64,000 nt of DNA, from contig OY282447.1 of assembly GCA_958296165.1 (NCBI GenBank), forward strand, positions 1,798,001-1,862,000, given 5' to 3'. Within the stretch, counting starts at the first letter, position 1, and each line of letters starts with the position of its first letter. Positions 53,130-60,739 of this stretch are shown piece by piece. The position numbers and the translations under genes were made by a program. Under the pieces are notes generated by a model that saw only the letters and a program-made list of their open reading frames with translations, was not told where the DNA came from and did no database searches. This DNA is from an uncultured Pseudomonadales bacterium. Lineage in GTDB: Bacteria; Pseudomonadota; Gammaproteobacteria; Pseudomonadales; Azotimanducaceae.

Positions 53130-53513
53130 CTAGGCGGCCGGGTCGAAGTCGTCGGGCAACGGCACGAATACAATGCGCACCGGGCCCTCGATCACTTCGC
53201 TGGTGTGGCCCTTGCCGTCCACATCGGCGGGGAAGAACACTTCCCCCGCTCGCCAGCGCCGCTTCTGGCCGTCCGTCGTGCCGACTTCCCAAACCCCTTG
53301 CAGCATGATGCAGAGCTGGCGGCGCGGCGCGTTGTGCCAATCTTGAAAGGCGCCGGCTGGCACCTCGAATACGCGCACCGCCGGCGATGCGAACGGCGCG
53401 CTGAAGGCCAGCGCATTGTTCCAAGCGTCCGGCGCGACGGGGACGATCGGAATGTCCACCTCGTCGAAGGACGAGCCGCCATCGGCCGTAGTGTAGAAGC
53501 GAACTACTCGCAT
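53130..53513 (-). CDS. small cupin-domain protein
   Basis: This 127-residue single-domain cupin has motif 1 as FQDWHNAPRRQLCIMLQG (around residue 57), in which His, and partly its neighbours, would bind metal, and motif 2 RAGEVFFPADVDGKGHTSEV (around 88). This pattern resembles the small cupins near sugar-oxidising genes. It overlaps the crotonase gene by 10 bases and precedes the Gfo/AKR fusion by 88 bases, implying one transcript. A role in sensing or binding a small acid, or as a metal enzyme, is possible; no specific function is shown. Confidence 0.8.
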   Translation of the reverse strand: MRVVRFYTTADGGSSFDEVDIPIVPVAPDAWNNALAFSAPFASPAVRVFEVPAGAFQDWHNAPRRQLCIMLQGVWEVGTTDGQKRRWRAGEVFFPADVDGKGHTSEVIEGPVRIVFVPLPDDFDPAA

Positions 53514-54361
53514 GGGCTGTCGCTCGCCTTCGGATGATCGAAGCGCGGCGGACGCTTCTCTAGGAACGCGCGCACCGCCTCCTTGTGATCCGGGCTGGCT
53601 GCGCAGCGAGCCATGCGGTCGGCTTCCAAGGCGAGGCAGGTCTTGAAGTCCGCGGTCAGGGCGCGATTGATGTTCTCCTTCATGTAGTGGATCGCGGTGC
53701 GTGGCCCGGCGGCGATCTGTTGCGCCAGCGCTTGGGCTTCATGCTGCAAGTCGTCGAACGGCACTACGCGGTTGGCGATGCCGAGAGCCAAGCACTCCTG
53801 CGCGTCGATGCGGCGCGCCGTCATGTAGAGCTCCTTGGCGATGGCCGGGCCGACGAGCTGCGTGAGCAGCCAGCTGCCGCCGTAGTCGCCGGACAGTCCG
53901 ATGTTGGCGAACGCCGTGGTGACGAACGCCGAATCGGCCATGATGCGCATGTCGCACGCCAAGGCGATGGACAGCCCGGCCCCCGCGGCCGGGCCAGGCA
54001 ACGCTGCTATGGTGGGCTTGGCGAGCTCGTGCAGGCGCAGCGTCAGCGTCTCCTGCTTGTGCACCAACGTGCGTATGCGCACCTCAACGCTCGGCGGCGG
54101 CGCCGCCGGCGCAGCGGCTGGCGCGGCAGAGCCGCCCATGCCGGAGACGTCGCCGCCGGCGCAGAATGCTCGCCCGGCGCCGGTGATGACGATCGCGCCG
54201 CAGCGGGCGTCGTCTTCCAAATCAAGCAGCACGGCCCGCAGGGCCGGCGTGAGCACGTCCCCGAGCGCGTTGCGCTTGGCGGGCTTGTTGAGCGTGACTG
54301 TGGCAACGCCCTCGTCGAGTTGGCAAAGCAGTTCGTGGGTTCCGGTGTCGATGGTGGGCAC
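53504..54361 (-). CDS. enoyl-CoA hydratase/isomerase (crotonase) family protein
   Basis: This 285-residue crotonase has the family's oxyanion elements: LNKPAKRNALGDVL, ITGAGRAFCAGGDVSG (around residue 60), AALPGPAAGAGLSIALACDM (around 118) and TTAFANIGLSGDYGGSWLL. An Ala/Pro-rich insert (residues 79-90) sits after the first oxyanion loop. The start is GTG 54361. It is the first gene of a minus-strand operon with a cupin and the Gfo/AKR fusion. It probably hydrates or isomerises an enoyl-CoA in a catabolic route. The substrate is unknown. Confidence 0.9.
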   Translation of the reverse strand: MPTIDTGTHELLCQLDEGVATVTLNKPAKRNALGDVLTPALRAVLLDLEDDARCGAIVITGAGRAFCAGGDVSGMGGSAAPAAAPAAPPPSVEVRIRTLVHKQETLTLRLHELAKPTIAALPGPAAGAGLSIALACDMRIMADSAFVTTAFANIGLSGDYGGSWLLTQLVGPAIAKELYMTARRIDAQECLALGIANRVVPFDDLQHEAQALAQQIAAGPRTAIHYMKENINRALTADFKTCLALEADRMARCAASPDHKEAVRAFLEKRPPRFDHPKASDSPCE

Positions 54362-54489
54362 TTGGGGTTCTCCTCGTCTAACGTAGCAGAGGGGCGCAGC
54401 AGCAACCGCGCCGAACGCTTGCTGGCAACGCCGTAGGGAGGATTATGGAGGCAATCTTGCCAGCGTCGTCGCGCGTCTGGCCGTTATTC

Positions 54490-54505
54490 GTGCGAGATTT
54501 CGCAC
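54490..54505. promoter_or_regulatory. 16-bp palindrome GTGCGA-GATT-TCGCAC
   Basis: The two 6-bp arms are perfectly complementary around a 4-base centre. It lies about 130 bases upstream of the crotonase operon and 94 bases upstream of the possible secreted protein. It could be an operator or a small RNA hairpin. No regulator gene is nearby. Confidence 0.3.
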
Positions 54506-54598
54506 AAATCGACGGGACGATGGCGCGTTTTCTCGGCATGGCCGATGCTCTAAGGTGGCATTCCTTTCCACGCACCCACCAAAGAGGGGTGCCCCAAA

Positions 54599-54928
54599 AT
54601 GAAGATGAAGAGTCCATTCAACCTTTCACGCGTCCTTCCACGCGTCGGCCGCTGGTTGCCGGCATTGGCCATTACGGCCGTCCTTGGCGGCGTTGCTTCC
54701 GTGCCCGCCTCCGCCTTGCACGCGCATGCACCGGAAGCTCGGGTCGCCGGCATGCTGCGCTACTGGGCCGAACTGGCGCAGGAGTGCCAAATCAACGAGC
54801 GTGTTCCCTTGCCCTCCCCGCGTCCCGGCGCCGCCACACTGGTCGCCGCCATTCGGGTTCTTCGATCGCGATATCGACAGGTACATGCGCGCGATGTAGG
54901 CGTGCATCGTCCTTTCGTTCTGCTTGAA
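54599..54928 (+). CDS. possible small secreted protein (signal peptide only clear part)
   Basis: ATG 54599 opens a frame with a good signal peptide (WLPALAITAVLGGVASVPASA) followed by HAPEARVAGMLRYWAELAQE. AGAGGGG seven bases upstream could be a ribosome-binding site. Beyond about residue 75 the frame runs into the hairpin at 54946 and is probably not coding; it stays open to 55144. In the next frame GFFDRDIDRYMRAM ends at TAG 54899, so a shift near 54850 is another option. I recognise no family. The end given is arbitrary. Confidence 0.28.
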
Positions 54929-54945
54929 TCGAGGGCCCGTCCTGC

Positions 54946-54995
54946 GACGGCGAACGCCGCTGTCGTGCGTCGTGCGACAGCTGGCGTTCGCCGTC
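54946..54995 (-). terminator. strong 20-bp hairpin at the ferredoxin-reductase stop
   Basis: The left arm at 54946-54965 pairs with 54975-54995 over 20 bases with a single bulged T (54982) and a 9-base loop. The outer 13 bases pair perfectly (GACGGCGAACGCC with GGCGTTCGCCGTC). It overlaps the reductase stop codon. There is no U-tract, so it may end transcription through Rho or stabilise the 3' end. Confidence 0.5.
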
Positions 54996-56010
54996 AAACC
55001 CCTAGCCGCTCGTGCATGATGGGGCTGGTGGTGGTGTATTGCAGATGCACCTTCTCGTCCGGGTTCAGGCGCGCCTTGATGGCGAAGGCGGCCAGCGCCG
55101 CTTCGTGGAAGCCGGACAGGATGAGCTTCTTCTTGCCCGGGTAGGTGGCAATGTCGCCAATCGCATAGATGCCCGGGATGTTCGTCTCGAAGCGCTCGGT
55201 ATCGGTGTGGATCTGGTTCTTGTCGAGTGCCAAACCCCAAGCGGAGATCGGGCCGAGCTTCGGCGAGAGGCCGAAGAACACGAGGGCGTGGTCGATCTCG
55301 AGCCGCGTGACGGTGCGGTCCGTATGGCGTATGTCGACGCTGCGCAAGGTATCGCCATCGGCCTCGAAATCCACGCAGTTGCCTACAAGGAACTTCACGC
55401 GCCCCTGCGCCTCTAGCTCGCGCATTCTGGCAACGGTCGCCGGCGCGGCGCGAAACCTGTCGCTGCGATGCACCAAGGTCAGGCCACGCGCTTGGGCGGC
55501 CAGTTCCACGGTCCAATCGAAAGCGGAGTCGCCGCCGCCGAGCACCAACAGACGCTTGCCGTGGTGCCGGGCCGGGTTGCGAATGCGATAGAACACCTGC
55601 CGGTCCACGAAGTCCTCAATGCCGGCAACGCGCAACGGCATGGGCTGAAAGGCGCCGACCCCGCCGGCAATCACCACCGCGCCGGCGTCGAACTGCTCGC
55701 CTTGGCTGGTGGCGATGAGGAAACGCCCGTCGCGCTGGCACACAGCCGTTACCTGCGCATCTAGATGGAACACGGGATCGAAAGGCTTGATTTGCGTGAG
55801 CAGGCGATCCACGAGTTCCTGCGCGCTGCACACCGGAATGGCGGGAATGTCGTAGATGGGTTTGTCCGGATAGAGCTCCGCGCATTGGCCGCCGGGCGCC
55901 TGCATGGCGTCCACGACATGGGCGCTCAAGCCCAACAGGCCGAGCTCGAAGACTTGGAAAAGACCGCAAGGGCCAGCGCCGACGATGACGACGTCTGTGC
56001 GAATAGTCAA
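54994..56010 (-). CDS. type-2 ferredoxin/flavodoxin-NADP+ reductase (thioredoxin-reductase-like)
   Basis: This 338-residue flavoprotein has the FAD site VVIVGAGPCGLFQVFELG (residues 7-24), the segment PGGQCAELYPDKPIYDIP characteristic of the FNR2 family, and the NADP site VLGGGDSAFDWTVELA (around 155). The C-terminal FAD contact is GIYAIGDIATYPGKKKLIL. It lacks the CxxC of true thioredoxin reductases, so it most likely reduces ferredoxin or flavodoxin. The start is TTG 56010 with a clear AAGGAGG site; upstream in-frame sequence has no similarity. A strong hairpin overlaps its stop. It could serve monooxygenases or desaturases. Confidence 0.92.
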   Translation of the reverse strand: MTIRTDVVIVGAGPCGLFQVFELGLLGLSAHVVDAMQAPGGQCAELYPDKPIYDIPAIPVCSAQELVDRLLTQIKPFDPVFHLDAQVTAVCQRDGRFLIATSQGEQFDAGAVVIAGGVGAFQPMPLRVAGIEDFVDRQVFYRIRNPARHHGKRLLVLGGGDSAFDWTVELAAQARGLTLVHRSDRFRAAPATVARMRELEAQGRVKFLVGNCVDFEADGDTLRSVDIRHTDRTVTRLEIDHALVFFGLSPKLGPISAWGLALDKNQIHTDTERFETNIPGIYAIGDIATYPGKKKLILSGFHEAALAAFAIKARLNPDEKVHLQYTTTSPIMHERLGV

Positions 56011-56080
56011 CGAATCCTCCTTAAAGCCGCAAAAGTGAGGCAAATGAGTAGAGTGAGTGCCGCCCGCGAGCGGCGCGCGG

Positions 56081-57994
56081 TCAGATGAAGCCCCGCTCGC
56101 GCAGCAGCGCGACGATCCGGTCCGCGCAGGCGTCGATGCCGAGCGCATCCGTCTGCAACACCAAGTCCGGTGCCGCTGGCTCCTCGAAGCGGGCGCTCAA
56201 GCCGGGCACGTTCGCCTCGCCGCGCGCAGCGGCGGCATACAGTCCGTCGTCGTCGCGCTCGCGCAAGGTGGCGAGCGGAGCGGTGAGAAACACTTCCAGA
56301 AAGCGCTCCGCGCCAATGGCGCGACGGGCGCGTTCGCGTACCGCCTCTTCGGGCGCAACGAACGAGGTGAGGCAGATCAAGCCGGCGTCGTTCATCAGCC
56401 GGGCCGTTTCGGCAGCGCGGCGGATGTTCTCGGAACGCTCGCGCGGCGAAAAGCCCAGGTCGCGGCTCATGCCGAGGCGGAAGCTCTGGCCATCCAACAC
56501 CGTAGCCAAGCGGCCGGCGTCGAACAGCTTGCGCTCCACTGCCTGGGCGATCACGGTCTTGCCGACCTTGGCGAGGCCGGTGAGCAGAACGGTTGCCGGT
56601 CGCTGGCCCAAGCGAGCTTCGCGTTCGGCGCCTTCTACACGGCTGGTGGACGGGCGCAGCACGCCGCGTGGCGCTTCGTCCCAGGCGGCCGCCACGGAAC
56701 CGCGCTGCGGCAACACCATGCCGGCGCCCACCGTGGCGTTGGTCACGCGGTCGATGACGATCAGGCCGCCCAAACCGCGGCTCGCTTGATACGAGTCGAA
56801 GACGATGGGTTCCGCGAGCGCCAGTTCGCTGCGGCCGATTTCGTTCAAGCCCAGCGTAGTCGCGGACTCATGGCGCAGCGTGTTGACGTCGACGCGATAG
56901 CGCACCGACGCGACGCTGCCAGCCACTTGACGGGCGCCGTGCTTCACCTGGTACTGGCGGCCCGGCACGAGCGCTTCGTCCGACATCCACACCAGCATCG
57001 CATCCACGCGGTCGGCGACGAACGGCAGTGCGTCCGGCGCCGCCAGTACGTCGCCCCTGCTGACGTCCAACTCGTCGCTCAGCGTGAGCGTCACCGCCAT
57101 CGGCGCGAAAGCGCGGTCCAAATCGCCGTCCATGGTGACGATCCGCTCCACCGTGGAGGTCTTGCCGGACGGCAGCACCACCACCGCATCGCCGCGGCTC
57201 ACGGCACCCCCCGCGACCGATCCGCTGTAGCCGCGAAAATCGGCATCGGGGCGGTTGACGAGCTGCACGGGAAAGCGAAAGTGCTCGACGTCCTTGTCGG
57301 CCGCTACGTGGATGTTCTCCAACAGATGCATCAGCGTCGCGCCCTGATACCACGGCATGTTGGCGGATTGCTCTACCACGTTGTCGCCGTGCAGCGCGGA
57401 GATCGGGATGAAGTGCAGGTCGTCTACGGAGAGCTGCGCCGCGAAAGCGGCGTAGTCGGCGCGGATGGCGTCGAATACGTCCTCGGCGTAGCCCACCGCG
57501 TCGAGCTTGTTCACCGCAGCAACCAGGTGGCGGATGCCGAGCAGGTTGGCGATGTAGGTGTGGCGGCGCGTCTGCGGCAGCACGCCGTTGCGGGCGTCGA
57601 TGAGGATCACCGCCACATCGCAAGTAGACGCGCCGGTGGCCATGTTGCGCGTGTACTGCTCGTGGCCAGGCGTGTCGGCGATGATGAACTTGCGCTTGGC
57701 GGTGGAGAAGTACCGGTAGGCGACGTCGATGGTGATGCCCTGCTCGCGTTCGGCCTGCAAGCCATCCACCAAGAGCGCTAGATCCACCCCGTCGCGCTGC
57801 GTGCCGGTGGTCTTGCTGTCGCGCCGGACCGCGTCCAGCTGATCTTCGTAGATCATCTTGGAATCGTGCAGCAAGCGGCCTATCAGCGTGCTCTTGCCGT
57901 CGTCGACGCTGCCGCAAGTGAGGAAGCGCAGTATCTCCTTGCGCTCGTGCTGCGCCAGATACTCGTGGATGTCCGGCGCCGTACCCAACAGCAT
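56081..57994 (-). CDS. cysNC: bifunctional sulfate adenylyltransferase large subunit / adenylyl-sulfate kinase
   Basis: This 637-residue fusion makes APS and PAPS for sulfate assimilation or sulfation. Residues 1-430 are the GTPase Cys[19 protein letters not shown] (P-loop), [18 protein letters not shown] (G3) and NKLDAVG (G4). Residues about 455-637 are Cys[21 protein letters not shown] replaces the usual GLSGSGKST P-loop but still fits GxxxxGK(S/T), followed by [20 protein letters not shown] where DGDN is more common. ERSENIRR and [11 protein letters not shown] follow. ATG 57994 overlaps the cysD stop by TGATG. It should still be a kinase variant, though activity of this version is inferred. 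Confidence 0.93.
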   Translation of the reverse strand: MLLGTAPDIHEYLAQHERKEILRFLTCGSVDDGKSTLIGRLLHDSKMIYEDQLDAVRRDSKTTGTQRDGVDLALLVDGLQAEREQGITIDVAYRYFSTAKRKFIIADTPGHEQYTRNMATGASTCDVAVILIDARNGVLPQTRRHTYIANLLGIRHLVAAVNKLDAVGYAEDVFDAIRADYAAFAAQLSVDDLHFIPISALHGDNVVEQSANMPWYQGATLMHLLENIHVAADKDVEHFRFPVQLVNRPDADFRGYSGSVAGGAVSRGDAVVVLPSGKTSTVERIVTMDGDLDRAFAPMAVTLTLSDELDVSRGDVLAAPDALPFVADRVDAMLVWMSDEALVPGRQYQVKHGARQVAGSVASVRYRVDVNTLRHESATTLGLNEIGRSELALAEPIVFDSYQASRGLGGLIVIDRVTNATVGAGMVLPQRGSVAAAWDEAPRGVLRPSTSRVEGAEREARLGQRPATVLLTGLAKVGKTVIAQAVERKLFDAGRLATVLDGQSFRLGMSRDLGFSPRERSENIRRAAETARLMNDAGLICLTSFVAPEEAVRERARRAIGAERFLEVFLTAPLATLRERDDDGLYAAAARGEANVPGLSARFEEPAAPDLVLQTDALGIDACADRIVALLRERGFI

Positions 57995-58902
57995 CAGAAG
58001 TAGCCTTCGCGCTTCTTGCGTTCCATGGAGCCGCTCGCGTCGTGGTCGATCAGCCGGCCTTGGCGCTCGGAGTGGCGCGCGATGAGCATCTCTTCGATGA
58101 TCTCCGGCAGCGTCGCAGCGGTGGATTCGATCGCGCCGGAGAGCGGATAGCAGCCAAGCGTGCGGAAGCGCACGGAACGCATCTCTGGCCGCTCGCCACG
58201 GTGAAGTTCCATGCGCTCGTCGTCGACCATGATGAGCATGCCGTCGCGCTCCACCACGGGGCGCTTGGCCGCGAAGTAGAGGGGCACGATTTCGATGTTC
58301 TCCAAGTAGACGTACTGCCAGACGTCCAGCTCCGTCCAATTGGAGAGCGGGAACACGCGCACTTCTTCGCCGCGATTGATGTTGCCGTTGTAGAGCTGCC
58401 ACAGCTCCGGACGCTGGTTCTTCGGGTCCCAGTGATGGTTGCTGCTGCGCACCGAATAAACGCGCTCCTTGGCGCGGGATGCCTCTTCGTCGCGCCGGGC
58501 GCCGCCGAAACAGGCGTCGAAGCCATGTCGATCCAGGGCGTCCTTGAGCGCCTGGGTCTTCATGATGTCTGTGTATTTGCGGCTGCCGTAGGTGAAGGGC
58601 GTGACGTTGGCCCTGCGGCCGGCCTCGTTGGTGTAGACGATGAGGTCTAGATTCATCTCTGCGGCGATGCGGTCGCGGAACGCGATCATGGCGCGGAACT
58701 TCCAAGTAGTGTCCACATGCAACAGCGGCAGCGGCAGCCGGCCCGGATAGAACGCCTTGCGGGCGAGGTGCAGCAGCACGGAGGAATCCTTGCCGATGGA
58801 ATACAGCAGCACGGGCCGTTCGAACTCAGCCGCCACCTCGCGGATGATGTGGATGCTCTCCGCCTCCAACTGCTTTAGATGGGTAAGCGCGTAGCCGACC
58901 AT
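57994..58902 (-). CDS. cysD: sulfate adenylyltransferase small subunit
   Basis: This 302-residue PP-loop ATP pyrophosphatase is the catalytic subunit of ATP sulfurylase, which with CysN makes adenosine phosphosulfate. Landmarks are [20 protein letters not shown] (PP-loop, around residue 32), [36 protein letters not shown] and the C-terminal [23 protein letters not shown]. Length is exactly typical. ATG 58902 opens the operon; divergent to it is a histidine kinase gene, with about 210 bases between them. No cysH, cysI or cysJ is in the window. Confidence 0.97.
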   Translation of the reverse strand: MVGYALTHLKQLEAESIHIIREVAAEFERPVLLYSIGKDSSVLLHLARKAFYPGRLPLPLLHVDTTWKFRAMIAFRDRIAAEMNLDLIVYTNEAGRRANVTPFTYGSRKYTDIMKTQALKDALDRHGFDACFGGARRDEEASRAKERVYSVRSSNHHWDPKNQRPELWQLYNGNINRGEEVRVFPLSNWTELDVWQYVYLENIEIVPLYFAAKRPVVERDGMLIMVDDERMELHRGERPEMRSVRFRTLGCYPLSGAIESTAATLPEIIEEMLIARHSERQGRLIDHDASGSMERKKREGYF

Positions 58903-59110
58903 CTGAGTCTTCCACCGCCGTTTTTTCGCCGACCGCCATCTTAGGCGCTTCGCATACCGCGTCCAATGCGAACGAGTTATATGCTTAACGCGGCCGCGCC
59001 AATCTGCTTCGAGAACTATGGCGGCAGGCTGCTAGGATGTTCTGGCGTGGCGTTCGCAGCATCGAACCGTCCAGGCCGCATCGTGCGGGTCATAGTGGAA
59101 CCGAGGGCAT

Positions 59111-60739
59111 ATGGCTGCAACAGATTTAGTCGAAGCCGGTACGCCTAGGCTCCGGCTGCGCCTGCGCACCGTCCTGGCGGTGGTGAGCGTGCTGATCCTG
59201 ATGCTGCCGATCGGAGGTCTCTACGTCTTGCGGCTGCACGAGAGCACGTTGCTGCAACAGACGCAGCTGCAACTCGCTCCCGTAGCCGCGTTGGTGTCCG
59301 CCTCCTATCGAGTTGCGTTCGAGAGGCTGTCGCCGGTCGAGACGGTGTCCGACGGCAGCACGGCAGAGGCCGCTACGGATGCGCCTCGGCTTGATTTCGC
59401 CGAGGTGGAAGTGCAACCGCCTTTCCCTGCCGCCCGGCCAGGCGCGTCTGCGGATCCGCTTGCCCGCAAGGTAGGAGATGAACTGGCCAGCGTACTGGCA
59501 AGCGCCAATGCGAATACGGGCGCCGCCGTTCGCCTGCTCGACCGCCAAGGTGTCGTGGTTGCAACCACCGAGGGCGACTTGGGGCAGTCGTTGGCGCACG
59601 CCAGCGAAGTGCAGCAAGCGCTCGAGGGCCGCGCCGTCAGCAGTTTGCGCCGAGCGCCGACTGACGCCGCGCGCATCGAACCGATCGTGCGCGGGGCGGC
59701 CGTGCGCGTGTTGCTAGCCTTCCCGGTCGTAGCCGGGGCAGAGGTCGTGGGCGCCGTCCTGGTGACGCGCCGACCGTCGAACATCTTGGATACGCTCTAC
59801 GGCAAGCGTGTGCTGCTGCTGCAGGGCGCGGCTGTCTTTCTTGCGGTGGCTTTGGCGGTGGCGCTGATCACGGCGCGCACCTTGGTGTTGCCGATCAAGC
59901 GCCTGACGGGCGCGGCCGGGCGCGTCACTCGGGGCGAGACCGATCGATTCGAGCGCGGCCGTCCATACCGCGTCTACGAGCTAGCCGATTTGGCCGCCAG
60001 CGTGGAGACCATGGTTTCCAATCTGCAGCGCCGCGCCGGCTATCTGCGCGATTTCGCACACCAGCTCAATCACGAGTACAAGACGCCTATCGCCGCGGCG
60101 CGTGGCGCTTTGGAATTGCTCCGCGATCACCTCGACGACATGACGCCGGCAGAGGCCAAGCACTTCGTCAACAACGCCGCGGTGGACATTGAGCGGCTCG
60201 ATCGCCTGACGGTGCGGATGCTCGACTTGGCGCAGGCGGACATGGCGCAAGTGACCTACGAAGTCGTCGATATCCGTGCGGTCGCGCAAGAGCTGGCGGT
60301 TGCCGCGGAAGAGTCCTTGCAGGTGCAGGTAGCCACCGGCCCACCAGTGTACGCCAAGGTGTCGCGCGAATCCTTGCAGGCGGTGCTGGACAATCTGCTG
60401 GACAACGCGCGCCGTCAGGGTGCGTCGCGAGTCGAAATCCGGGCGGAAACGGAGGCAGCCATGGCCACGTTGTGGGTGCAGGACGACGGCGACGGCATCT
60501 CCGCCGGCAATCGCGGCAAGATTTTCGACCCGTTCTTCACCACCCGGCAGCACGACGGCGGCACCGGCTTGGGTCTGGCTATCTGCCGCACGCTGCTGCG
60601 CAACGTCGGCGGCGACATCGCGCTGGTGCCGTCGACGAGCGGCGCGTTGTTCCGAGTCTCGCTGCCGGCGACAGCTGCCGAAGCCGCAAGGACGGCGGAC
60701 CGGCGGCGCAGCGTGAACGGCGCCCAGTCGGTGCCATGA
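59111..60739 (+). CDS. membrane-bound sensor histidine kinase without adjacent response regulator
   Basis: This 542-residue sensor has a first helix (VVSVLILMLPIGGLYVLRL, around residue 24), a periplasmic domain of about 180 residues, a second helix (LLLQGAAVFLAVALAVALIT, around 235), then HAMP (RTLVLPIKRLTGAAGRVTRG). The kinase core follows: H-box FAHQLNHEYKTPIAAARGAL (around 315), N-box LDNLLDNARRQG, G1 QDDGDGISAG, F-box FDPFFTT and G2 GGTGLGLAICR. All required residues are present. No response regulator gene lies next to it, so it is an orphan. Its stop overlaps the next gene by ATGA. Confidence 0.92.
   Translation: MAATDLVEAGTPRLRLRLRTVLAVVSVLILMLPIGGLYVLRLHESTLLQQTQLQLAPVAALVSASYRVAFERLSPVETVSDGSTAEAATDAPRLDFAEVEVQPPFPAARPGASADPLARKVGDELASVLASANANTGAAVRLLDRQGVVVATTEGDLGQSLAHASEVQQALEGRAVSSLRRAPTDAARIEPIVRGAAVRVLLAFPVVAGAEVVGAVLVTRRPSNILDTLYGKRVLLLQGAAVFLAVALAVALITARTLVLPIKRLTGAAGRVTRGETDRFERGRPYRVYELADLAASVETMVSNLQRRAGYLRDFAHQLNHEYKTPIAAARGALELLRDHLDDMTPAEAKHFVNNAAVDIERLDRLTVRMLDLAQADMAQVTYEVVDIRAVAQELAVAAEESLQVQVATGPPVYAKVSRESLQAVLDNLLDNARRQGASRVEIRAETEAAMATLWVQDDGDGISAGNRGKIFDPFFTTRQHDGGTGLGLAICRTLLRNVGGDIALVPSTSGALFRVSLPATAAEAARTADRRRSVNGAQSVP

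Larger units (their letters stand above)
54362..54945. other. intergenic stretch of about 580 bases with one possible secreted small protein
   Basis: Between the crotonase start and the hairpin before the ferredoxin reductase there is no confident gene. It holds a good Shine-Dalgarno plus ATG at 54445 (GGGAGGATTATGG) whose product has no protein character, a 16-bp palindrome at 54490-54505, and the signal-peptide frame from 54599. Confidence 0.4.

Noticed and set aside
54445-54927. Open frame with a good ribosome-binding site
   Set aside because: After about 60 residues it becomes Arg/Ser-rich shadow sequence, and its start region resembles nothing known.
56057-57781. 574-codon open frame antisense to cysNC
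   Set aside because: Long antisense frames are expected in GC-rich genes; it has no family features, and cysNC is certain.
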